Positions 6,406 through 11,964 of a stretch of 13,351 bases of DNA are shown one piece after another (positions within the stretch are counted from its first letter, which is position 1; every line of letters starts with the position of its first letter). Position numbers and translations under genes: made by a program. Under the pieces are notes generated by a model. The model worked only from the letters and a program-made list of their open reading frames with translations, did not search any database and had not been told where the DNA came from. The stretch comes from Hydrogenophaga sp. (GTDB lineage: Bacteria > Pseudomonadota > Gammaproteobacteria > Burkholderiales > Burkholderiaceae_C), in the NCBI GenBank assembly GCA_011390855.1, contig JAABRN010000068.1, forward strand, positions 1 through 13,351, in the 5' to 3' direction.

Positions 6406-7362
6406 ATGGCTTTCATTCATATGCCGTTGGCCAGCAGGACGTTTGGGCCTGTGTACCAGTTGCCCCGCCTGCAGCTTGCCGCGTGCCTCCTTGCCGGATC
6501 GCTTTTTTGCCAATCCGCCTATCCGGATGACTCGAAGCTCCATGATCACGAGCTGATTTCGCCCTACCAGGGATCTGTGCTGCGCGAGCGAGCCGACGAG
6601 ACCTTCAACACCTACCAACGCATTGTGGGTGCGGGTGTCGGCGGCGCTGTGAGCGAAACCGTCGAAGGGCGGATCAGCCGTTTGCGTTACGACAACCCGA
6701 AAGGGCGCTCGACCCTGGAGATCGAACGCAACTACAGGCAGGCCCTGGAGGGCAGGGGACTCATGGTGGATTTTCAATGCGTCGGAAGGCAGGCATGCAG
6801 CCCCAACCGCCAACCGAGCTGGGCAAGCATCAACGGTCTCAATCTGGGGGTGGGCAGCGACATCCGCTATTTCACAGGCCGCCTGCCTGCGGGTACCGGC
6901 CACGTGTTCCTGAGCGTGGCGATCAACCCGCAGCGGACCTTTCTTCACATTGCCGAGCCTTCAGACATGCAATCTGGCCTGGTAAAGGTCGACATCGTGG
7001 CGCTGGCCAGTGCCCTCGAGGCGCAGGGCAAGGTGGATCTGCCTGGCATCTTTTTCGACAGCGGCACGGCACGCCTGCAGGACAGCTCAGACCCGGCTCT
7101 GGACGCGGCAGCTTTGCTGCTGCAGCAGCGCCCGTCACTGTTGATCAACGTGGTTGGACACACCGACAACCAGGGCGGCGATGCCTTCAATCTGAACCTT
7201 TCCCGGCAAAGGGCCGAGGCCGTGGTGAACGCCCTCGCAAGTCGGGGCGTTGATGCCAGCCGGTTGGGGTCGCGCGGCATGGGCATGGCGCTACCGGTGG
7301 CAGACAACGCAACCGAAGAAGGCCGGGCCAGAAACCGCCGAGTCGAACTGGTTCGGCGATAG
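6406..7362 (+). CDS. DUF4892-like/OmpA-domain envelope protein
   Basis: A 318-aa exported protein expected to bind peptidoglycan. An N-terminal signal sequence has its hydrophobic part at about 21-38. Residues about 42-205 resemble DUF4892: DHELISPYQGS, EGRISRL, GRSTLEIERNYRQAL, then Cys125/Cys131. Residues about 212-318 are an OmpA C-terminal domain with FFDSGTARL, GHTDN and NRRVEL. Asp254 and Arg269 have the same 15-residue spacing as the diaminopimelate-binding Asp271/Arg286 of Acinetobacter OmpA. No beta-barrel is evident. A start at ATG 6421 is possible. It is co-transcribed with the preceding lipoprotein (3-bp gap), so the two may work together at the outer membrane-wall interface, perhaps as a stress-induced module under the adjacent two-component system (inference). 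Confidence 0.88.
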   Translation: MAFIHMPLASRTFGPVYQLPRLQLAACLLAGSLFCQSAYPDDSKLHDHELISPYQGSVLRERADETFNTYQRIVGAGVGGAVSETVEGRISRLRYDNPKGRSTLEIERNYRQALEGRGLMVDFQCVGRQACSPNRQPSWASINGLNLGVGSDIRYFTGRLPAGTGHVFLSVAINPQRTFLHIAEPSDMQSGLVKVDIVALASALEAQGKVDLPGIFFDSGTARLQDSSDPALDAAALLLQQRPSLLINVVGHTDNQGGDAFNLNLSRQRAEAVVNALASRGVDASRLGSRGMGMALPVADNATEEGRARNRRVELVRR

Positions 7363-7386
7363 CGAGGTGCATCGGACCGCGTTGCT

Positions 7387-7416
7387 GGTACAGCCATGCA
7401 CGCATGGCCCGATAAT
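7387..7416 (+). promoter_or_regulatory. predicted promoter giving a leaderless rlmB mRNA
   Basis: GATAAT (7411-7416, five of six matches to the -10 consensus) lies exactly 6 nt before the ATG at 7423. A weak -35, GGTACA, is at 7387-7392 with an 18-bp spacer. Transcription from this box would begin on or next to the A of the ATG. No Shine-Dalgarno precedes the ATG, which agrees with leaderless translation. Confidence 0.35.
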
Positions 7417-7422
7417 CCACCT

Positions 7423-8166
7423 ATGTCATCTCCCAAAGTGCTGTTCGGCTTTCACGCCGTGGGTGTGCGCCTGAAAACCGCGCCGCAATCCATCATCGAG
7501 ATCTATTACGAACCCACACGGCGCGATGCCCGCATGCGCCAGTTTCTGGACCGGGCGCGTGAAGCCAACGCGCGGCTGATCGAGGCCGATGGCTTGCGCA
7601 TCGCCAAGCTGGCCGGCAGCCACGGCCACCAGGGCGTCGCCGCGCGGGTCGAAGCCATCACACAGGCGCGATCGCTCGACGATCTGCTGGAACAGCTGGA
7701 ACCCACAGGTGTTCAACCGCTGTTGCTGGTGCTCGACGGCATCACCGACCCCCACAACCTCGGCGCCTGCCTGCGCGTGGCCGATGGCGCTGGCGCGCAC
7801 GCGGTGATTGCCCCCAAGGACCATGCCGCCGGCATCAACGCCACGGTGGCCAAGGTGGCCAGTGGGGCTGCCGAAACCATGCCCTATTTCATGGTGACGA
7901 ACCTGGCGCGCACGCTGGGTGAGCTCAAGGAGCGCAACATCTGGATCATCGGGACCAGTGACGACGCGCCCAAGACGCTCTACCAGGTGGACCTCAAGGG
8001 CCCGGTGGCCCTGGTGCTGGGCGCTGAAGGCGCGGGCATGCGCCAACTCACCCGCAAGACCTGTGACGAACTGGTCAGCATTCCCATGGCCGGCGCGGTG
8101 GAGAGCCTGAACGTGTCGGTGGCCAGTGGCGTGTGCCTCTATGAGGCGTTGCGTCAGCGGAGCTGA
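7423..8166 (+). CDS. rlmB: 23S rRNA (guanosine-2'-O-)-methyltransferase RlmB
   Basis: A SAM-dependent SPOUT (TrmH-type) enzyme that 2'-O-methylates G2251 in the P-loop of 23S rRNA. The 247-aa product is near the E. coli length (243). Residues 1-80 form the substrate-binding domain, with LFGFHAVGVRL near the start. The SPOUT fold follows. Motif 1 is DPHNLGACLRVADGAGAHAV (109-128) with the conserved Asn and Arg. Motif 2 is LGAEGAGM (199-206). Motif 3 is IPMAGAVESLNVSVA (220-234), which forms the knotted SAM site. ATG 7423 is chosen because the conserved N-terminal domain begins right after it. The in-frame ATG at 7396 would add nine unconserved residues. The sirtuin gene starts 9 bp downstream, in the same transcription unit. 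Confidence 0.95.
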   Translation: MSSPKVLFGFHAVGVRLKTAPQSIIEIYYEPTRRDARMRQFLDRAREANARLIEADGLRIAKLAGSHGHQGVAARVEAITQARSLDDLLEQLEPTGVQPLLLVLDGITDPHNLGACLRVADGAGAHAVIAPKDHAAGINATVAKVASGAAETMPYFMVTNLARTLGELKERNIWIIGTSDDAPKTLYQVDLKGPVALVLGAEGAGMRQLTRKTCDELVSIPMAGAVESLNVSVASGVCLYEALRQRS

Positions 8167-8175
8167 TCGGCCGAT

Positions 8176-8901
8176 ATGACCGGCTTGGTGCGTCAATGGA
8201 TCGCTGAAGCGAAGCACCTGGTCGTGCTCACCGGCGCAGGCATGAGTGCCGAATCGGGCGTGCCCACTTTCCGCGATGCGATGACCGGGCTGTGGTCGCA
8301 GTTCAGTCCGGAAGAACTGGCGACCGAACAGGCGTTCAGAGCCCATCCGCAACGGGTGTGGGACTGGTATGCATCCAGACGCGAAGCCGTGGCTCTCGTC
8401 GGACCGAATGCGGGGCACATCGCCCTGGCTGAGTTTCACTCACGCCATCCGGGGCGCTTGACCCTGATCACCCAGAACGTGGATGGTCTGCATCAGCGCG
8501 CTGGCAGTGCGCACACCATCGCGCTGCATGGGGCTCTGGGCGAGGATCGGTGGCTGGACGCACCCCTTGGCTGTTGCACGCCAGATTCGATTGAACCCGG
8601 AAGACCGCTTCGCTGCAAAGTCTGTGGCAATTTACGACGGCCTGCTGTGGTCTGGTTTGGTGAACACTTGCCTGCAGCTGCACTGGAGGCAGCGGAAGTC
8701 GCGGTCCAGCGTTGTGATCTGATGCTGGTGGTGGGAACATCGGGTGTGGTTTACCCTGCGGCCGGTCTGGTCCTGAGCGCGCATCAACGCGGCGCCCGTG
8801 TGGTTGTGATCAACCCGGAGCCCACCGACCTCGACAGGGTGGCCGATGCGTGCGTGAGAGAACCTGCGGCGGTGTGCCTGCCTAAGTTGCTGCAGACTTG
8901 A
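8176..8901 (+). CDS. Sir2-family NAD-dependent protein deacylase (class III-like)
   Basis: A 241-aa sirtuin that would remove acyl groups from protein lysines using NAD+. Present are the NAD-binding GAGMSAESGVPTFRD (20-34), TQNVDGLH (99-106), catalytic His118 in LHGAL, VVWFGE (158-163) and GTSGVVYPA. Tyr65 and Arg68 in WYASRR match the YxxR signature of SIRT5/CobB-type sirtuins, which read negatively charged acyl groups (succinyl, malonyl), so desuccinylase activity is likely. The zinc site is unusual: Cys133 and Cys134 are adjacent instead of the normal C-x-x-C, while the second pair is a normal Cys147-x-x-Cys150. The region between His118 and Cys147 also lacks the usual basic pattern. Zinc binding may be altered or lost. 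It lies 9 bp after rlmB. Confidence 0.92.
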   Translation: MTGLVRQWIAEAKHLVVLTGAGMSAESGVPTFRDAMTGLWSQFSPEELATEQAFRAHPQRVWDWYASRREAVALVGPNAGHIALAEFHSRHPGRLTLITQNVDGLHQRAGSAHTIALHGALGEDRWLDAPLGCCTPDSIEPGRPLRCKVCGNLRRPAVVWFGEHLPAAALEAAEVAVQRCDLMLVVGTSGVVYPAAGLVLSAHQRGARVVVINPEPTDLDRVADACVREPAAVCLPKLLQT

Positions 8902-8962
8902 AGCCTGTCACGCCATGTCCTTGAACGCGCGTTAAAGTCAACGCTGCTGGAACGCCCGCGCC

Positions 8963-8986
8963 GCGCCAACAGGCGCTCTGTTTATT
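8963..8986 (+). terminator. GC hairpin followed by T-rich stretch
   Basis: GCGCC (8963-8967), loop AACA, GGCGC (8972-8976), then TCTGTTTATT. It may end the rlmB-sirtuin transcript, or act as a leader hairpin for the Yip1 gene whose GAGGAGG ribosome site begins at 8987. The stem is short and the T-tract imperfect. The rest of the 96-bp gap shows no convincing promoter. Confidence 0.35.
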
Positions 8987-8997
8987 GAGGAGGATTT

Positions 8998-10230
8998 ATG
9001 GACATCGTCGAACGCGTCAAGGCCATCTTGCTGAAACCGGCGGAGACCTGGCCAGTCATTGAACGGGAGCCCACAGACATTGCGCGCATCTACAAGGAAT
9101 ATCTGCTCATCCTGGCTGCCATTCCTGCAGTGGCCAGCTTCATTGGCCTGAGCCTGATCGGCTTTGGCGGATTCGGCATGAGCTTCCGGGTGCCCTTGCT
9201 TGCCGGACTGGGCAACATGATCGTGAGTTATGTGCTCTCACTGGTCATGGTGTTCGTGATGGCGTTGATCGCCAACGCCCTGGCCCCCACGTTCGGCGGA
9301 GAAAAGAATGCAATCAACTCACTCAAGTTGATTGCCTACGGTAGCACGGCGGCCTTGGTGGGGGGCATTTTCAGCCTGTTGCCCATGCTGTCCATGCTGG
9401 GGCTGATAGCAGCGCTTTATTCGATCTATCTGATCTACACCGGCATTCCGGTGTTGATGAAGGCGCCACCTGGCAAGGCCGCAGGCTACACCGCCGTGCT
9501 GGTGGTGTGCGGGATTGTGGCCGGCGTGTTGTTGGCTGCCGCGAGCTCGCTCTTCGGCGGTGGCGGGGGCATGGCGCCGATGATGGGCCAAGGTTCTCCG
9601 AACATGTCCATCAAGGTCCCAGGCGCAGAGATATCGCTCGACACCGCCAAGCTGGAAGAGGCCGCACGCAAGATGGAAGAGGCTGGCAAACGCATGGAGG
9701 AAGCGCACGCCAAAGGCGACACGGCGGCGGCTGGCAAGGCCATGAGCGAGATGTTTGGTGCCGCCCTGGGCGGCCAGGGCGGCAAGCCTTTCTCACCTGA
9801 TGAATTGCAGAAGTTTGTGCCGCAAGCCCTGGGTGGCATGCAGCGCACGGAACTTGAAGCCCGCTCGGACGCCGCAATGGGAATGAACATTTCCAGTGTC
9901 AGTGCCAAATACCAGGGCAGCGACAGCAGCATCGATGTCAAGCTGCAAGACATTGGCTCTGTTCCCGCTCTGGCCATGGCCATGGGTGCCTGGGCCCAAT
10001 CCACGGTCAATCGTGAAACCGCAGCTGAGGTGGAGCGCATTTTTCAGCGCGACGGCATTTCCTTCAAGGAAGAGTACCGCAAGGACGGATCCCGGTCGGA
10101 AATGTCCATGCTGTTGGCGAACGGCATCATGCTGGAATTTGAGGGCAGGAATCTGGATATGGATGCCTTGCGCACCGCCGCAGCCCGGGTGGATGTGAAG
10201 CAGCTTGCCGGCATGAAGCGGGCCAACTGA
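8998..10230 (+). CDS. Yip1-family membrane protein with long unassigned C-terminal region
   Basis: A 410-aa inner-membrane protein of unknown function. Residues 1-185 match the bacterial Yip1 pattern: an amphipathic start, MDIVERVKAILLKPAETWPVI, then about five hydrophobic segments (about 36-57, 66-95, 113-135, 136-154, 164-184). A Gly/Met-rich linker (186-200) leads to a highly charged helix (about 215-250, repeated Glu-Lys-Met-Glu-Glu) that may form a coiled coil. A soluble C-terminal part (about 262-410) then follows that I do not recognise, with alternating strands and helices. With no signal peptide other than the TM segments, I cannot say on which side it lies. The start is secure: GAGGAGG lies 4 nt before ATG. 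It stands alone, convergent with the chrA pair. Confidence 0.85.
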   Translation: MDIVERVKAILLKPAETWPVIEREPTDIARIYKEYLLILAAIPAVASFIGLSLIGFGGFGMSFRVPLLAGLGNMIVSYVLSLVMVFVMALIANALAPTFGGEKNAINSLKLIAYGSTAALVGGIFSLLPMLSMLGLIAALYSIYLIYTGIPVLMKAPPGKAAGYTAVLVVCGIVAGVLLAAASSLFGGGGGMAPMMGQGSPNMSIKVPGAEISLDTAKLEEAARKMEEAGKRMEEAHAKGDTAAAGKAMSEMFGAALGGQGGKPFSPDELQKFVPQALGGMQRTELEARSDAAMGMNISSVSAKYQGSDSSIDVKLQDIGSVPALAMAMGAWAQSTVNRETAAEVERIFQRDGISFKEEYRKDGSRSEMSMLLANGIMLEFEGRNLDMDALRTAAARVDVKQLAGMKRAN

Positions 10231-10240
10231 TTCTTCAAAG

Positions 10241-10275
10241 CGCCGTCTGCGAAAGCGGCGGGTCTGATCAGACCC
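10241..10275. terminator. two hairpins between the convergent Yip1 and chrA genes
   Basis: CGCCG (10241-10245) pairs with CGGCG (10256-10260) around a 10-nt loop. The perfect 16-bp palindrome GGGTCTGATCAGACCC (10260-10275) follows and contains the stop codon of the second chrA gene. The symmetry suits a bidirectional transcription end, though no T-run follows on either strand. Confidence 0.4.
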
Positions 10276-10864
10276 AGCCGAGTGCGCCAAGCGCCGCACC
10301 CGCACCGATGAGCCAAAGCAGGTGCAGCCGGGTTCTCCATACGATCAAGGTGGCTGCAGCCGTGAGCAACCACAGGGGCCAGTCACGTGCCGGGTGGTCG
10401 TGGGACCCGGTGAGCAGCCAGCCGGTGGCGATCAGCAGGGCGATCACGATGGGCGCCATGCCGGTCTTGAAAGCCCGTACGCCTCGCAGTTCGCGATTGC
10501 GATGCGCCCAGCGCGTGGCGGTATAGGTCAGCACCGATGATGGCAGCATGATGGCCACCATGGTCACCAGCACGCCAAGGAAGGCCAGCGCCCATGCCAG
10601 CCATCCGGCCGAGGGGCCACCGCCCGCGTTGAGACCTACATTCCAGCCCAGCAGGGCGACAAACAGCACATTGGGGCCGGGAGCCGCCTGCGAGAGCGCA
10701 ATGGAAGAAGTGAACTGGGCGTCATTCAGCCAGGCGTTGTTGTGTACCAGATAGCGATGCATGTCTGGTGCGGTGGTGATGGCGCCGCCAACACCCAGCA
10801 GCGAAAGCGAAGCGAAGTGGCCAAACAGGTCCATCCAGTTGGCAGGTGTCGAAACCATGCTCAC
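10268..10864 (-). CDS. chrA: chromate transporter ChrA, short-chain subunit (second half)
   Basis: A 198-aa membrane protein with one CHR domain, the second of two adjacent half-size ChrA proteins. Known short-chain pairs such as Bacillus YwrA/YwrB need both parts to export chromate. Visible marks are LLGVGG (22-27), APGPN (61-65) and about six hydrophobic segments to the C-terminus. I chose GTG at 10864: it overlaps the stop of the first chrA as GTGA and has AGGAG 8 nt upstream. The alternative ATG at 10858 lies 2 bp after that stop with a poorly spaced site. The tight overlap implies translational coupling and roughly equal amounts. The substrate may be chromate or another oxyanion; the sequence does not decide. 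Confidence 0.9.
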   Translation of the reverse strand: MSMVSTPANWMDLFGHFASLSLLGVGGAITTAPDMHRYLVHNNAWLNDAQFTSSIALSQAAPGPNVLFVALLGWNVGLNAGGGPSAGWLAWALAFLGVLVTMVAIMLPSSVLTYTATRWAHRNRELRGVRAFKTGMAPIVIALLIATGWLLTGSHDHPARDWPLWLLTAAATLIVWRTRLHLLWLIGAGAALGALGWV

Positions 10865-11493
10865 GGAAGCATCTCCTGGTCGGCAGGCCCGTTGGGCAAT
10901 ACCCGGTAAGCCCACAGGCAGGCGCCGCTCCCAATGCCCAGCAACACCCAGATCAGGGGCCAGCGGAGCAAGCCAATGGCGATGAAGGTCAGGGTGGCGA
11001 GACCAATGCACACACCCATGCCCATGGCGTTCTTGTCCAGTGCGGCGATGAGTTTGATGCCGGTGGCGGTGATCAGGCCTGCGGCCACGGCACCCATGCC
11101 CCGCAGTGCGTTCTGCGCCGTGGGGTATTCGGCCACATTGCCGTACAGGACCGCCAGTGCCAGTACCGCGAGGAGCGGAAAAGCGAGCATGCCAGCGAGG
11201 GCAGCCAGTGCACCAGGCAGGCCAAAATACCGCCCACCGATCATCATGGACAGGTTGACCACGTTGGGTCCGGGCATGATTTGAGCCACGGCCCAGTCTT
11301 CTACAAACTGCTCGCGGGTCATCCAGCGCTTTTTTTCAACCAGCTCCCGCTGTACCACTGCCAGCACACCACCGAATCCCTGCAGTGCAAGCCAGGTGAA
11401 CGACCAGAACAGATCCGCGCGGGAACGCGGAGCATTCAGTTCTGACGAAGGGGTAGGGCTAGGGCCGTGATGGAGCGCAGCGGGTTCGGGCAT
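10861..11493 (-). CDS. chrA: chromate transporter ChrA, short-chain subunit (first half)
   Basis: A 210-aa single-CHR-domain membrane protein. After a Pro/Ser-rich N-terminal tail (1-22), the domain begins at SRADLFWSFTWLALQGFGG, with GFGG at 39-42 and MPGPN at 73-77. It continues as hydrophobic segments to about 195. This is about half the length of long-chain ChrA (about 400 aa), as in short-chain pairs. ATG 11493 is chosen because the TTG at 11532 would add 13 unconserved residues. Neither has a Shine-Dalgarno, but GATAAT lies exactly 6 nt before this ATG, suggesting a leaderless message. A perfect 14-bp palindrome, GGGCGGCGCCGCCC, lies at 11509-11522 just upstream of that box and could be an operator or the end of the kinase-regulator transcript. 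No ChrB-like regulator is present. Confidence 0.9.
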   Translation of the reverse strand: MPEPAALHHGPSPTPSSELNAPRSRADLFWSFTWLALQGFGGVLAVVQRELVEKKRWMTREQFVEDWAVAQIMPGPNVVNLSMMIGGRYFGLPGALAALAGMLAFPLLAVLALAVLYGNVAEYPTAQNALRGMGAVAAGLITATGIKLIAALDKNAMGMGVCIGLATLTFIAIGLLRWPLIWVLLGIGSGACLWAYRVLPNGPADQEMLP

Positions 11494-11499
11494 CCAGGA

Positions 11500-11522
11500 A
11501 TTATCGGCGGGCGGCGCCGCCC
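11500..11522 (-). promoter_or_regulatory. possible chrA promoter box with upstream palindrome
   Basis: On the minus strand GATAAT occupies 11505-11500, 6 nt before the chrA ATG at 11493. The palindrome GGGCGGCGCCGCCC spans 11509-11522, in the -35/-10 spacer position. No good -35 is seen: TTGGCC lies about 21 bp upstream, which is too far. The assignment is tentative; the palindrome may instead end the upstream regulator transcript. Confidence 0.3.
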
Positions 11523-11568
11523 ATTGGGCCAAGCCGGTGGTCGCAATGCGCTTGATGCTCGGAAGGGT

Positions 11569-11955
11569 TCAGTTCGCACCCAGAAGATCGCGCACCTTTT
11601 GCACTGAAAGTGGTTTGGTGATGAAGTCCTGAATCAACGGCATCCCGCTGGCGATCTGCCGGTCTTTCGGAGCGTCGGATGATGTGAGCATCATCAGCGA
11701 CACGGTGGGCTTGTCACTCAGGATGGGTGTGGCTTTGCGAGCGAACTCAAAACCATCCATCAAGGGCATGTTGATGTCGAGAAAGATGCAGGTGGGTGTG
11801 CTGAGCGGATCTCCCTGCAAAAAGGCCAATGCCTCCGCAGCGTCTTCAAAGATCACCAACTCGCCACTGAAACCGGCGCGACGAATGATGATCTCGTGGA
11901 ATACGTTGTCGGCCTCGTTGTCATCAATGAGGATGAAGCGGTTCGGAGCAATCAA
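11569..11955 (-). CDS. single-domain CheY-like response regulator, TTG start
   Basis: A 128-aa receiver with no output domain, of the Rcp1/phytochrome-associated type. The acidic pair is Asp11/Asp12 in LIDDNEADN. Phospho-acceptor Asp60 is in IFLDINMPLMDGFEF, with Thr91 in MLTSSD and Lys114 in ITKPL. The TTG start at 11955 lies 9 bp after the kinase stop, with GAAAGG just upstream partly made by that stop codon, so the two genes are coupled. It probably receives phosphate from the GAF-PAS kinase and acts through protein contacts or as part of a phosphorelay; no target is visible. It is followed in the same direction by the chrA pair after 75 bp. Confidence 0.93.
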   Translation of the reverse strand: MIAPNRFILIDDNEADNVFHEIIIRRAGFSGELVIFEDAAEALAFLQGDPLSTPTCIFLDINMPLMDGFEFARKATPILSDKPTVSLMMLTSSDAPKDRQIASGMPLIQDFITKPLSVQKVRDLLGAN

Positions 11956-11964
11956 ACTGACCTT

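Noticed and set aside
6496..6516. Possible lipobox in the OmpA-domain protein (SLFC, Cys35)
   Set aside because: Phe at -1 does not fit the lipobox. An ordinary signal peptide is more likely.
6220..6948. 242-codon open frame on the - strand opposite the lipoprotein and OmpA genes
   Set aside because: Antisense to two genes with clear signal sequences and an OmpA domain; no motifs of its own.
7426..8439. 337-codon open frame on the - strand opposite rlmB and the sirtuin gene
   Set aside because: It spans two well-supported genes and their junction. His/Gly-rich shadow frame with no start context.
10268..11532. Frameshifted long-chain chrA
   Set aside because: Each half has its own GxGG and PGPN marks and full CHR domain, and the junction is a normal stop-start overlap, so this is a short-chain pair, not a broken gene.
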